Shown piece by piece: positions 36,915 through 44,859 of a DNA stretch of 64,000 nt (position 1 is its first letter; every line of letters starts with the position of its first letter). The notes beneath the pieces are model-generated. The model was not told the DNA's origin and did not search any database. It saw only the letters and a program-made list of their open reading frames with translations. The DNA is from JAOARY01 sp045345765. Lineage in GTDB: Bacteria > Bacillota > Clostridia > Peptostreptococcales > Peptostreptococcaceae. The stretch is taken from the NCBI GenBank assembly GCA_045345765.1, contig CP148265.1:1550001-1614000 (forward strand). Direction: 5' to 3'. The position numbers and the translations under genes were made by a program.

Positions 36915-39134
36915 ATGAAATTGAGTAAAAGGATATTATTAGCAACATCTATGATACTATCAACTGGAGCTATAGCTTCTGCACAAATACCAACAAATAC
37001 AGTTATTATAGGGGACAATGCATATGATATCAATTATGTAGGATCAAACGAAGAGATAAAATCAGAAGTTAAGCAAGCTTTAAATAACGATATGACTAAT
37101 GATATATTCTACAAATTATCAGATGAAAGTATTGTTGATTTTGAGACATTTGAAAACTTTAATTTTGCACAAAATAAAGAAGTTAAATATTATGATGCAT
37201 ACGGGAATATGACTTATGAAAATATTTTGGATGAATTAAAATTAGAATATGTGGAATCTATTAGTGCGGATAGTGTGATTTTAAGCTTTAATACAAAAGT
37301 TTCTTCTGGTGAACATGTATTTTTAGAACAATTTCCAAGTGATAAATTTGATATTAGACTGTCTCAAATAGTAGATAATAAGAAAAAATATTTTAAAATA
37401 AAAGGTTTTAAATCAATAGAAGGAAATCAAAAAGGATTAGAAATGATATTGGATACAGATGTAGAAGATAATTATTTAATTGATAATTCTTCATTTGAAG
37501 TAGAATTTGAAAATAAACTTACAGGTGCTATAGAGTGTAAAAGTAATTATGTGACAGATTCTAGAAAAATAGAATTTTTAAAAGCAAAAGCAATAGATAA
37601 TAAAACTATCGAATTAGAATTTACTGAACCTGTTTTTTACACATATGATAGTAATAATAAAAACTATGAATTATCTGCAACGAATATAAATAATTATTTG
37701 ATAAATGGTGTAGAGATGGGAACGGGTTCTATAACTATAGGTAAAATAGATAGTTATACACAGGAAGATAAGAGAAATATAGTGACAATACACTTAGATA
37801 ATAAATTAACGGAAGGTCAAAATATTATAGAAATTAAAAATATAGCAGATTTTGCAGGAGCTTCTGATGAATATAATAGAGTTACGTCTCAATCCTTATT
37901 ATTTGATGTACAAAAAGATTTTGTAGTAGAATTTGCATATGCATACAAAAATATTTCGAATGGATTATCTGCTGATACAGTAGATAAAGGAAATAATAAT
38001 GATGCAATATATATTAAATTTAATGATGAAATAGATCTTATAAAAGCTATAAATCCAGATAATTATGTTTTTAATGGTACTAGACTACCAAATGGTACAA
38101 CTATAACAGCAAATATTAATGGATTTGATGAATTAGATGAATCAGTAGATTCTCTAACAATAGAATTGCCAGATGGTGAAATTGTTGATGGAAGTATTAT
38201 AATGATTAATGCATATTCAAATGATGGATTTAATATAACAACAGGAGAATTGAAATTTCCTTATGTGGATGAAAACTACAATGGAGAATTACCATATGAA
38301 AATTTAAATGATGATATTAGTTTTAGCTGGGAAGCGCAATCTCCAGAACAGTTTATAATTAACTTTGATAAGAATATAGATTTAACTAATGCAAAATACA
38401 CAATAGAGGCAAAGGGAATGGGTGACTTAAGATTAAGTTCAGATAATAATGATTTTGATATTAATGTTTTAAATGAAGGTAGTGAATATTTGGTTGAATT
38501 AAATAAGGATTGGACTAAGATACTAGATACACAAAGTACTATGTATAATTATTTCAATTATGATTTAACTTTAGTGATTGAAGTAGATGGGAATATATAC
38601 AAATCAAACATGATTAAATTAAGTCCAGATTGGAATAGTCCTGACTTTGATGTTGAAGTATTAACATCAGTAAATAATCTTAATGAATGTTATGCAGGTT
38701 CTGATGATATAGAGAGTTATTTAAATTTAAGTGATGCAGGAGCTGTATATGTTAATTTTACTGAACCAGTTCAAATGCTTCAAAATAATAATGGTATAAA
38801 AGAAGTAATAAACACAACTCCAAATGGAGTTGATGGACAGATTCTTACACCATCTCAACAACAATGGGATGATATTCCAATATCTGATATAAGTTATATA
38901 AAAATAGAAGATGAATTTGGCAAAACAATAGAAAATGGACAAGAAGTAGATGGTTATATGATGAATACATCTGAATTAGAAGGAAATTATTCTAAAAAAG
39001 ATATGTCTGTTATAATAAATCCAAAAGAAGCGCTTAGTGAAGGCAAATGGAATCTTATAATCAGAAATATTACAGATGACATTGGAAATTCTAGTGTTAC
39101 AAAGGTAACAGAAATAACTATAAAAAATAATTAA
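36915..39134 (+). CDS. Diverged paralogue of the SLH-less S-layer protein
   Basis: 739 residues. Signal peptide (LLATSMILSTGAIASA), then a domain related to the N-terminus of the 1262-aa protein (IPTNTVIIGD, DIFYKLSDES). It keeps several matching blocks: RNIVTIHLDNKL, SPEQFIINFDKNID and NDAIYIKFNDEIDL align with RNIVTITLGTDNL, SPEQWLVKFDKDID and DDAIYIKFSKEVDI. Middle domains and the C-terminal beta-helix are missing. Codons are AT-rich, unlike the main gene. The ATG at 36915 follows GGGGGA and starts the signal peptide; an upstream TTG at 36783 would add 44 non-signal residues and is rejected. No anchor is visible. Confidence 0.85.
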   Translation: MKLSKRILLATSMILSTGAIASAQIPTNTVIIGDNAYDINYVGSNEEIKSEVKQALNNDMTNDIFYKLSDESIVDFETFENFNFAQNKEVKYYDAYGNMTYENILDELKLEYVESISADSVILSFNTKVSSGEHVFLEQFPSDKFDIRLSQIVDNKKKYFKIKGFKSIEGNQKGLEMILDTDVEDNYLIDNSSFEVEFENKLTGAIECKSNYVTDSRKIEFLKAKAIDNKTIELEFTEPVFYTYDSNNKNYELSATNINNYLINGVEMGTGSITIGKIDSYTQEDKRNIVTIHLDNKLTEGQNIIEIKNIADFAGASDEYNRVTSQSLLFDVQKDFVVEFAYAYKNISNGLSADTVDKGNNNDAIYIKFNDEIDLIKAINPDNYVFNGTRLPNGTTITANINGFDELDESVDSLTIELPDGEIVDGSIIMINAYSNDGFNITTGELKFPYVDENYNGELPYENLNDDISFSWEAQSPEQFIINFDKNIDLTNAKYTIEAKGMGDLRLSSDNNDFDINVLNEGSEYLVELNKDWTKILDTQSTMYNYFNYDLTLVIEVDGNIYKSNMIKLSPDWNSPDFDVEVLTSVNNLNECYAGSDDIESYLNLSDAGAVYVNFTEPVQMLQNNNGIKEVINTTPNGVDGQILTPSQQQWDDIPISDISYIKIEDEFGKTIENGQEVDGYMMNTSELEGNYSKKDMSVIINPKEALSEGKWNLIIRNITDDIGNSSVTKVTEITIKNN

Positions 39135-39146
39135 TACAATAATTTA

Positions 39147-39202
39147 AAATCAACCACTTTTAAAAATTTCGAAAAAAATTTTTAAAAGTGGTTGATTTTT
39201 TT
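39147..39202 (+). terminator. Strong terminator ending the surface-protein locus
   Basis: AAATCAACCACTTTTAAAAA pairs with its complement after a short loop and is followed by seven T. It separates the surface genes from the tail module. Confidence 0.95.
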
Positions 39203-39252
39203 GTGTAAAATTCCTTCTTATTATATGTAAGAGATTTTTGGGAGGGATTATT

Positions 39253-39771
39253 GTGAAGAAAACTATAATTAATGGATTAAAAGATTTAAAAAACAAAGAA
39301 AGTATAGTAAATGCATCAAAAGAAAGAATTAATGCACTAGAGATGACTAAAGAATACGAAGAAACAGCAGATGATTTATTCTTTGATGAAAAAGCAGACG
39401 ACTCGTGGATAATCAAATTCATAAAACAAAAGAATTCAAAGAAATCATATATAGAATCAAACCTTATAAGAAAAGAAGAAGCAATTAAGATAATAGACAA
39501 ATTAATAGAAAAAGAAAAAAGAGAGAACTTAATAATAGAATTAGAAGTAAATCAAATCACAAAGGCACTAGAATCATTAGATGAAAAAGAAAGAACAATA
39601 CTAAAACTTAAATATATAGATAATCTAACATGGCTTAATGTGGAGTTTAAATACAATGAAATATATGAAGAAAGTTATATTACTTTTTCGGGGCTTAGAA
39701 AGATAGCAAATAAAGCTGTAGATAAGTTATTTCCTATACTTAAACCGTTTTATGAGATGCAAAATCTATAA
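39253..39771 (+). CDS. ArpU/sigma-like phage late transcriptional regulator
   Basis: 172 residues, alpha-helical and charged, no signal. The C-terminus has a sigma-70 region 4-like helix-turn-helix (ALESLDEKERTILKLKYIDNL, FSGLRKIANKAVDKL). Regulators of this kind (ArpU, DUF1492-like) switch on late genes in Gram-positive prophages. As the first gene before the tail structural genes it probably activates them. GTG at 39253 follows GGGAGGG; an earlier in-frame TTG overlaps that site. Confidence 0.7.
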   Translation: MKKTIINGLKDLKNKESIVNASKERINALEMTKEYEETADDLFFDEKADDSWIIKFIKQKNSKKSYIESNLIRKEEAIKIIDKLIEKEKRENLIIELEVNQITKALESLDEKERTILKLKYIDNLTWLNVEFKYNEIYEESYITFSGLRKIANKAVDKLFPILKPFYEMQNL

Positions 39772-39789
39772 AATAAACAGCTAATGGGA

Positions 39790-39930
39790 CAAAATAAGGG
39801 CGAAAATATAACAAAAACTTAGCAGGAACCGGGCACAATTAACTAAAAAAACTTAGTAGAATATAAACTAAGAGATATCAGATATTTCTTAAACAATTCA
39901 GCTGAAGAAAAATTAAAAAAGAAATAGGTG
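39790..39930 (+). other. Gap with possible gene relic or late promoter
   Basis: Unlike its neighbours this stretch has local G+C-richer patches (39795-39840). An in-frame stretch without a start codon, reading NLVEYKLRDIRYFLNNSAEE, runs into the ribosome binding site of the next gene at 39929. It looks like the tail of a deleted gene. AAAATATAAC near 39811 could be part of a late promoter. Confidence 0.3.
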
Positions 39931-39935
39931 AAATT

Positions 39936-40361
39936 ATGAAGTTAAATGAAATAAAAGAATCTATTTATAACTTTTTGCAAAAAGAACTTAAAGATATAAA
40001 GATTTCTAAAAAAAGATTAAATGATGAAGAGCATATTTATATGAGCTTAAATCCAAGAAGAATTAAATATCAAAATAAATATCATATAGAAATAGAATTT
40101 TATTTAAATCTTGAATTATCAACTAAGGAAAAAAATAATGATGAAGAATTAAAAATAATAGAAGCCTTAAAAGAGGTATTTCAAAAACAAATAAAATTAC
40201 AAAACAGAGTATTAACTACTAACAAGATATTTATATTTAAAGATGATAATAAGAACTTGAATTTAAGAATGGATTACAGTCTTATTGTAAAAAGAAATGA
40301 AGATGAAAATCAAAATGAGTATCAAAAAATGAAAACACTTATAACTAGGGAGGAATTTTAG
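39936..40361 (+). CDS. Probable tail terminator / completion protein
   Basis: 141 residues, mixed alpha/beta, with no recognised motif by eye. Position directly before the sheath gene, size and strand pattern fit the tail-terminator (gpU/DUF6838-like) proteins of PBSX-like modules, which cap the tail tube. The stop at 40361 abuts the sheath ATG at 40362. AGGTGA precedes ATG at 39936. The identification rests mainly on gene order. Confidence 0.55.
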   Translation: MKLNEIKESIYNFLQKELKDIKISKKRLNDEEHIYMSLNPRRIKYQNKYHIEIEFYLNLELSTKEKNNDEELKIIEALKEVFQKQIKLQNRVLTTNKIFIFKDDNKNLNLRMDYSLIVKRNEDENQNEYQKMKTLITREEF

Positions 40362-41423
40362 ATGGGATTACCACAAATAGATATTAGATTTTACACATTA
40401 GGAACATCAGCATTAAAAAGAAGTGAAAAGGGTGTTGTTGCATTAGTATTAAAAGACAATACAAATAAAACTTTTGAAACAAAGATATATAAATCATTAG
40501 ATGAAGTAGATTATATAGATTGGAATGAAACTAATTTAGACTATATCAAAAAAACTTTTAAAGGAATACCTGCAAAAGTAATAGTAGAAAGATTAGATGA
40601 AGAAGAAGTAGATTATAACAAGGCATTTACTAGATTAAAGAACAAGAAATTTAATTATATTGCAATTCCAGGGGCTAATGAAGAAGGAATGCAAGCTCTA
40701 ACAACATTTACAAAGACTCAAAGAAATGAAGGTAGAACAATAAAGGCAGTTGTTAATAATATAGATGCAGACTGTGAAGGAATTATAAACTTTGTAGCAT
40801 CAGATATCAAAGTAGCTGATAAATTATATCAAGGAACTGATTATACTTGTAGAATAGCTGGGATACTTGCAGGACTTAATATGAAAAGATCAAGCACATA
40901 TTACCACTTAGATGAAGTTGAGTCGGTTAAAGAATTTGATGAGCCAAATAAAGAGATTGATGAAGGTAGATTAATCCTTATAAATGACGGAGAACATGTA
41001 AAGATTGCTAGAGGGGTTAACTCTTTAGTATCAACAACTAAAGAAAAAGGAACTAAATTCAAAAAGATTAAGATTGTAGAAGCAGTAGATCAAATAAAAG
41101 AAGATATATACAAAGTATTTGATGAAGAATATGTTGGTAAGGTAAATAATTCATATGATAACAAGATATTATTCTTATCTGCAATAAATGCTTATTTCAA
41201 ACAATTACAAAGAGATGAAATATTAGATCCGAATATAGAAGCTAAAGCAGTAATAGACATGCAAGCTCATAGAATTTATATAGAATCTAAAGGTCTTGAT
41301 GTTGATACTATGGATGAACAAGCTATTAAAGAATTTAATACAGAAAGTAAGATATTTTTAAGTGCTAAGGGAAGCCCACTTGATGCAATGGAAGACTTAT
41401 CATTTGGAATGCTTATAATATAG
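40362..41423 (+). CDS. Contractile tail sheath protein (XkdK-like)
   Basis: 353 residues. N-terminus GLPQIDIRFYTLGTSALKRS and the KGVVALVLKD strand, then the middle domain (FNYIAIPGANEEGMQALTTF) and a C-terminal DQAL-type domain (AINAYFKQLQRDEILDPN) match the short sheath proteins of PBSX, diffocin and related myophages. The sheath contracts to drive the tube through the target envelope. AGGGAGG precedes the ATG. This is the key evidence that the module is contractile. Confidence 0.88.
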   Translation: MGLPQIDIRFYTLGTSALKRSEKGVVALVLKDNTNKTFETKIYKSLDEVDYIDWNETNLDYIKKTFKGIPAKVIVERLDEEEVDYNKAFTRLKNKKFNYIAIPGANEEGMQALTTFTKTQRNEGRTIKAVVNNIDADCEGIINFVASDIKVADKLYQGTDYTCRIAGILAGLNMKRSSTYYHLDEVESVKEFDEPNKEIDEGRLILINDGEHVKIARGVNSLVSTTKEKGTKFKKIKIVEAVDQIKEDIYKVFDEEYVGKVNNSYDNKILFLSAINAYFKQLQRDEILDPNIEAKAVIDMQAHRIYIESKGLDVDTMDEQAIKEFNTESKIFLSAKGSPLDAMEDLSFGMLII

Positions 41424-41473
41424 GCATAATTTATTAAGATATTAAAAAATAAGAAAATTACTCGGAGGTTATT

Positions 41474-41917
41474 ATGAATAAATTAGAAGGATACAGACAA
41501 ATATTAGGAACGCATGGACAAATGTGGTGGGATAATGAATTAGTATATGAAGTTGAAAGTATAGAGGCAAAAACAACAGCAGTTAGAGAAAAAGTAACTA
41601 TGGCTGGTTCTATGGATGAAGACAGCAAGATAACTGGATTCAAATCAGAAGGGAATTTCAAAATCAAAAAGGTATATTCAAGAGGTGTCAAAAAAATTGT
41701 TGATGCTTGGAAAGAAGGCAAGGATATAAGAAGTAAATTAGTTGTAAAGCTTGCTGACCCAGATTCGTTTGGAACAGAAAGAGTTGTAATAGATAATATT
41801 TGGTTTAATGAAGTAGTATTAGCACAGTTTGAGATGGGCAAAAGATTAGATAGAACATATAAATTTGGATTTAAATTAGAAAATGTTGATTTTCCTGATT
41901 TAATAGATGTTAAATAA
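41474..41917 (+). CDS. Tail tube protein (XkdM-like)
   Basis: 147 residues, the normal size for PBSX-like tubes. MNKLEGYRQILGTHGQMWWD at the N-terminus and a beta-barrel pattern with KITGFKSEGNFKIKKVYSRG match the XkdM family. It polymerises into the rigid inner tube. CGGAGG precedes the ATG. A perfect hairpin follows directly. Confidence 0.88.
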   Translation: MNKLEGYRQILGTHGQMWWDNELVYEVESIEAKTTAVREKVTMAGSMDEDSKITGFKSEGNFKIKKVYSRGVKKIVDAWKEGKDIRSKLVVKLADPDSFGTERVVIDNIWFNEVVLAQFEMGKRLDRTYKFGFKLENVDFPDLIDVK

Positions 41918-41941
41918 TAAGAAATTAATAAGAAATTAAAT

Positions 41942-41980
41942 AATAATAAGAACTAAATAGTTAATTTAGTTCTTATTATT
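41942..41980 (+). terminator. Perfect 17-bp hairpin after tube gene, attenuator-like
   Basis: Arms 41942-41958 and 41964-41980 are exact complements with loop AGTTA. There is no long T tract after it. It lies between the tube gene, needed in many copies, and the chaperone gene, needed in few. Confidence 0.75.
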
Positions 41981-42035
41981 AAGCTTAAAATATGTATTTA
42001 ATGAAAGATACAATTATTAAAAAGGTGGGATAAAT

Positions 42036-42404
42036 ATGCAACAAACAGTTAAATTAGTGGATCTTATAAATAAAGCGGATGAAATAAAAGAGAGTAAAAA
42101 AGAATATAAACTAGTATTTGTAAACAGTTTAAATGGAAATATAAAGATAAAAAAACCATCAAGAGATATATGTATGCAAGCATATGAGATGGAAAATTGT
42201 GATGAATATTTGATATATGAATCTGTAGTAGAACCAAACTTAAAAGATAAAAAACTTCATGAGGCATACAAAATCTCTAATCCTTTAGATATTGTATCTG
42301 AGATTTTTGAAGCAGGGGAGATATCTAATTTGGGTGTAACTATATTAAAGACAGCTGGTTATGATGAGATGTCGGTTAAATTGGTTGATGATATAAAAAA
42401 CTAA
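42036..42404 (+). CDS. Tail assembly chaperone, zero-frame product (XkdN / gpG-like)
   Basis: 122 residues. Position between tube and tape measure genes, size and composition fit the short form of the tail assembly chaperone, which coats the tape measure protein before tube polymerisation. The reading frame ends at 42402-42404 right after the heptamer A-AAA-AAC (42395-42401), read in the correct phase for -1 slippage. A minor fraction of ribosomes should enter the -1 frame and make the long form. AAGGTGG precedes the ATG. Confidence 0.85.
   Translation: MQQTVKLVDLINKADEIKESKKEYKLVFVNSLNGNIKIKKPSRDICMQAYEMENCDEYLIYESVVEPNLKDKKLHEAYKISNPLDIVSEIFEAGEISNLGVTILKTAGYDEMSVKLVDDIKN
42395..42401 (+). 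promoter_or_regulatory. Programmed -1 ribosomal frameshift heptamer
   Basis: A-AAA-AAC, a canonical X-XXY-YYZ slippery site, read as ATA-AAA-AAC in frame 0 and immediately followed by TAA-TAG. No obvious stem or pseudoknot follows within 15 bases; the adjacent stop codon may act as the stimulator. Confidence 0.85.
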
Positions 42405-42541
42405 TAGAAGAGAATACCTTATTTAATATGTTTTCATATTATTTAGAAAAAGGACATTCTCTAAAAGAATTATTAAACCTCTCAAAATTAGAAAAATTAT
42501 TTTTTATAGCATCTATGAAAAATAATTCAAAAATTGAATAA
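42401..42541 (+). CDS. -1 frame extension of tail assembly chaperone (gpGT-like long form)
   Basis: After a -1 shift on A-AAA-AAC the next codon starts at 42401 and the frame stays open for 46 codons to TAA at 42539-42541, giving a fusion of about 168 residues. The extension reads LIEENTLFNMFSYYLEKGHS and ends with LSKLEKLFFIASMKN, resembling the C-terminal parts of frameshifted tail chaperones in PBSX-like phages. It has no start codon or ribosome binding site of its own. The extension is expected to bind the tube while the common part binds the tape measure. Confidence 0.85.
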   Translation, partial: LIEENTLFNMFSYYLEKGHSLKELLNLSKLEKLFFIASMKNNSKIE

Positions 42542-42547
42542 ATAAAG

Positions 42548-42620
42548 AAAGAATGATTTTTGATAATACAAGACAAAGTTGTAATAAGAGCTTGATAAAT
42601 AATTAAGAATCATTCTTTTA
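42548..42620 (+). terminator. Hairpin before tape measure gene, probable attenuator
   Basis: AAAGAATGATT (42548-42558) pairs with AATCATTCTTT (42608-42618) around a 49-base insert, followed by TTATTTTCT. It lies seven bases after the frameshift product's stop and 30 bases before the tape measure start, so it would lower transcription of the distal genes. Confidence 0.6.
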
Positions 42621-42651
42621 TTTTCTAAAATATTTGGAAAGGAGGTTATAT

Positions 42652-44421
42652 ATGAAAGAAAATAAGCAAAAATTATCAAAAGAAGCTATAGATAAAAAAA
42701 TTGAAGATTTTGCAACCCCTGCACTAAATTTATTAACTTATGCATCAAGAGAAGTAGCATTACAAGAAGGTTTAGAAGAAGGGGTCAAAAATTCCAAAGA
42801 TTTTATAAGGAAAAATACAAAAATAATGTTTAAAGACCTTATGAAAAAATCAAATAAGAATTTTAATAAAGCAAAGGCAAAGAATCTTCTAAGAGGAAAA
42901 AGTATAAAAAATATATTAAAAATTACAAAAGAAAATAAAATCAAAATAAGCCCTAAAAATATAAATAAATACTTTATAAAAAAGCCTCAAATTATAAACA
43001 ATTATAAAAAGACTTTAGCTTCTTCTATTGATGATGTAATAAAAATGAAACCCATAAAAGCATTAGTTAAAGAAAATATAGTAACGAGAGCTTTTAAAAA
43101 AACTGCTGATATTACAAAGAATATAAGACCTAAGAATCTAAAGATAAATAAACTTAATCTAGCTAAATTAAATCCAAGTAAATTATTAAATAAAAATGCT
43201 CTAAAGAGCCTAAAATCTTTAAAAAATATGAAAATATCAAAACTAACTAAGCCATTAAAAATGTTTAAAAAACTACCTGGGATTGGAACAACACTAGATA
43301 GAGCCTATTCAGTAATCAAGGTTGGTAAGGAAGCATTAAAAGGAAATACAACAGGAGCATTAAAGGCATCTGTTGGTGTTGCTGGAATGTATGCTGGTGG
43401 TGCTCTTGGTGCAACGTTGGGAAGTGCTTTGGGGCCTGTTGGAACAGCTGTTGGTGGTATGGTGGGTTCTTATATAGGAGAGAAATTAGGAGATAGTGTT
43501 GGTGGACTTATATTTAATAAAACAACTGAAAAATTAGCGAAGAATACATTTAATTTTGCAAAGAACACTGCTGGTAAAATGTTTGATTTCGCAAAGAAAA
43601 CAACAGGAAATGCATTTAATTATGGAAAGAAAGTCTTAAAAAATCCTAAAAAACTACTAAAAGATTATGAGAATGTAAAAAATAAAATTGTAGATAAAGG
43701 AATATCCTATATCAAAAATCCAAAGAAATTATTAAAAGATGCTAAGGATATAGGCAAAAAATCAATAGACTTTGCCAAATCTGCTTTGAATAAATTTAAT
43801 ATATTTAAAAAACCAAAAGAACTTGTAGCAAATAAACTAAAAAGCGCAAAATCTTATTTAAAGAAAAATTGGGACTTATCACTTCCTATGGCTGACTTTA
43901 AAGATATATCTAAACAAGTATTATTATCTCCTATTAATTTAGTAGGAGGACTTTTAGGTAAGGCTGGTAAATTTGCAACAAATACATTTAATGTAGGTGT
44001 TATGATGCAACCTTCAATGAAAAGTAATAACAAAGATAATAATATTTTAAAAAATACAAAAAAATCAACAAAAGATAAGAAATCAATAAATGATTTGGGA
44101 AGTAAAAAATTAAATACGGTGAATCTAAAAGTTGATAAAGCTTTAGAAACTCAGAAATTAGATAAGAAAAATATATTAAATACTCAAACTAAGGAAAAGA
44201 AAAAAACAGATCAAAGATATAAGAACTTAGATAAAAAAATCAACTTAACTAAGGAAGAAATAAAAAAAGCATTAAAAGAAATAGAAAATCTAAATAAAAA
44301 ATTAAAAACAAATAAAGAAATAGATATAAATAATTTAAATGGTAAATTACTAAATGATTTAGCTCTTAAACTAGCTAATATAATGGCTACAAATATTAAT
44401 TATAAATTATTAAATATCTAA
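42652..44421 (+). CDS. Tape measure protein
   Basis: 589 residues, lysine- and asparagine-rich, nearly all helical, with a central glycine/alanine-rich hydrophobic segment (GMYAGGALGATLGSALGPVG and on through IGEKLGDSVGG, about residues 245-285). Position after the chaperone and before the hub genes, the long amphipathic helices and the central hydrophobic part fit a tape measure. With about 1.5 angstrom per residue it predicts a tail of roughly 85-90 nm. There is no lysozyme or peptidase domain. The ATG at 42652 follows AAAGGAGG; an upstream in-frame TTG overlaps that site. Confidence 0.75.
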   Translation: MKENKQKLSKEAIDKKIEDFATPALNLLTYASREVALQEGLEEGVKNSKDFIRKNTKIMFKDLMKKSNKNFNKAKAKNLLRGKSIKNILKITKENKIKISPKNINKYFIKKPQIINNYKKTLASSIDDVIKMKPIKALVKENIVTRAFKKTADITKNIRPKNLKINKLNLAKLNPSKLLNKNALKSLKSLKNMKISKLTKPLKMFKKLPGIGTTLDRAYSVIKVGKEALKGNTTGALKASVGVAGMYAGGALGATLGSALGPVGTAVGGMVGSYIGEKLGDSVGGLIFNKTTEKLAKNTFNFAKNTAGKMFDFAKKTTGNAFNYGKKVLKNPKKLLKDYENVKNKIVDKGISYIKNPKKLLKDAKDIGKKSIDFAKSALNKFNIFKKPKELVANKLKSAKSYLKKNWDLSLPMADFKDISKQVLLSPINLVGGLLGKAGKFATNTFNVGVMMQPSMKSNNKDNNILKNTKKSTKDKKSINDLGSKKLNTVNLKVDKALETQKLDKKNILNTQTKEKKKTDQRYKNLDKKINLTKEEIKKALKEIENLNKKLKTNKEIDINNLNGKLLNDLALKLANIMATNINYKLLNI

Positions 44422-44435
44422 AAAGAGGTGATAAA

Positions 44436-44858
44436 ATGGATATATTTTTATCTATTAACAATAGAGAAGAAGTTCTTAGATTTCCTATAATTCCACCTAA
44501 ATTCAGTATAACATCATCTTCTAATTTCAATTGTATAAATAATATAAATAAAGAAGAAATGCTTGTACTTGGGGACAAAAAATTAAAGACGATATCTTGG
44601 GAAAGTTTTTTTCCTTTTTTGGACTGTGAAATATCTAAAAATAAAAAGCTAAAAGGTTTTGAATTTAGTTCAAAGATTGAAGAATTTATACAAAGAAAAC
44701 TACCGATGAGGCTTATAATAACAAGTCAAGATGCTATGGATGGAATAGTTAATATTCCTGTTTTGATTGAAGAATTTGAATATGGTATGAAAGATGGTAG
44801 CAAGGATGTTTATTACAAAATCAAATTTAAAGAATACAATCTATTAGAGGATTATTAA
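44436..44858 (+). CDS. Tail hub-associated protein (XkdP-like, no LysM)
   Basis: 140 residues. It starts MDIFLSINNREEVLRFPIIP and contains the block IPVLIEEFEYGMKDGSKDVYYKI typical of the N-terminal domain of XkdP-like proteins. The family usually ends in a LysM peptidoglycan-binding domain; here the protein stops right after YKIKFKEYN. It probably joins the tape measure end and the hub. AGAGGTG precedes ATG; the next gene starts one base after the stop. Confidence 0.7.
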   Translation: MDIFLSINNREEVLRFPIIPPKFSITSSSNFNCINNINKEEMLVLGDKKLKTISWESFFPFLDCEISKNKKLKGFEFSSKIEEFIQRKLPMRLIITSQDAMDGIVNIPVLIEEFEYGMKDGSKDVYYKIKFKEYNLLEDY

Positions 44859-44859
44859 T

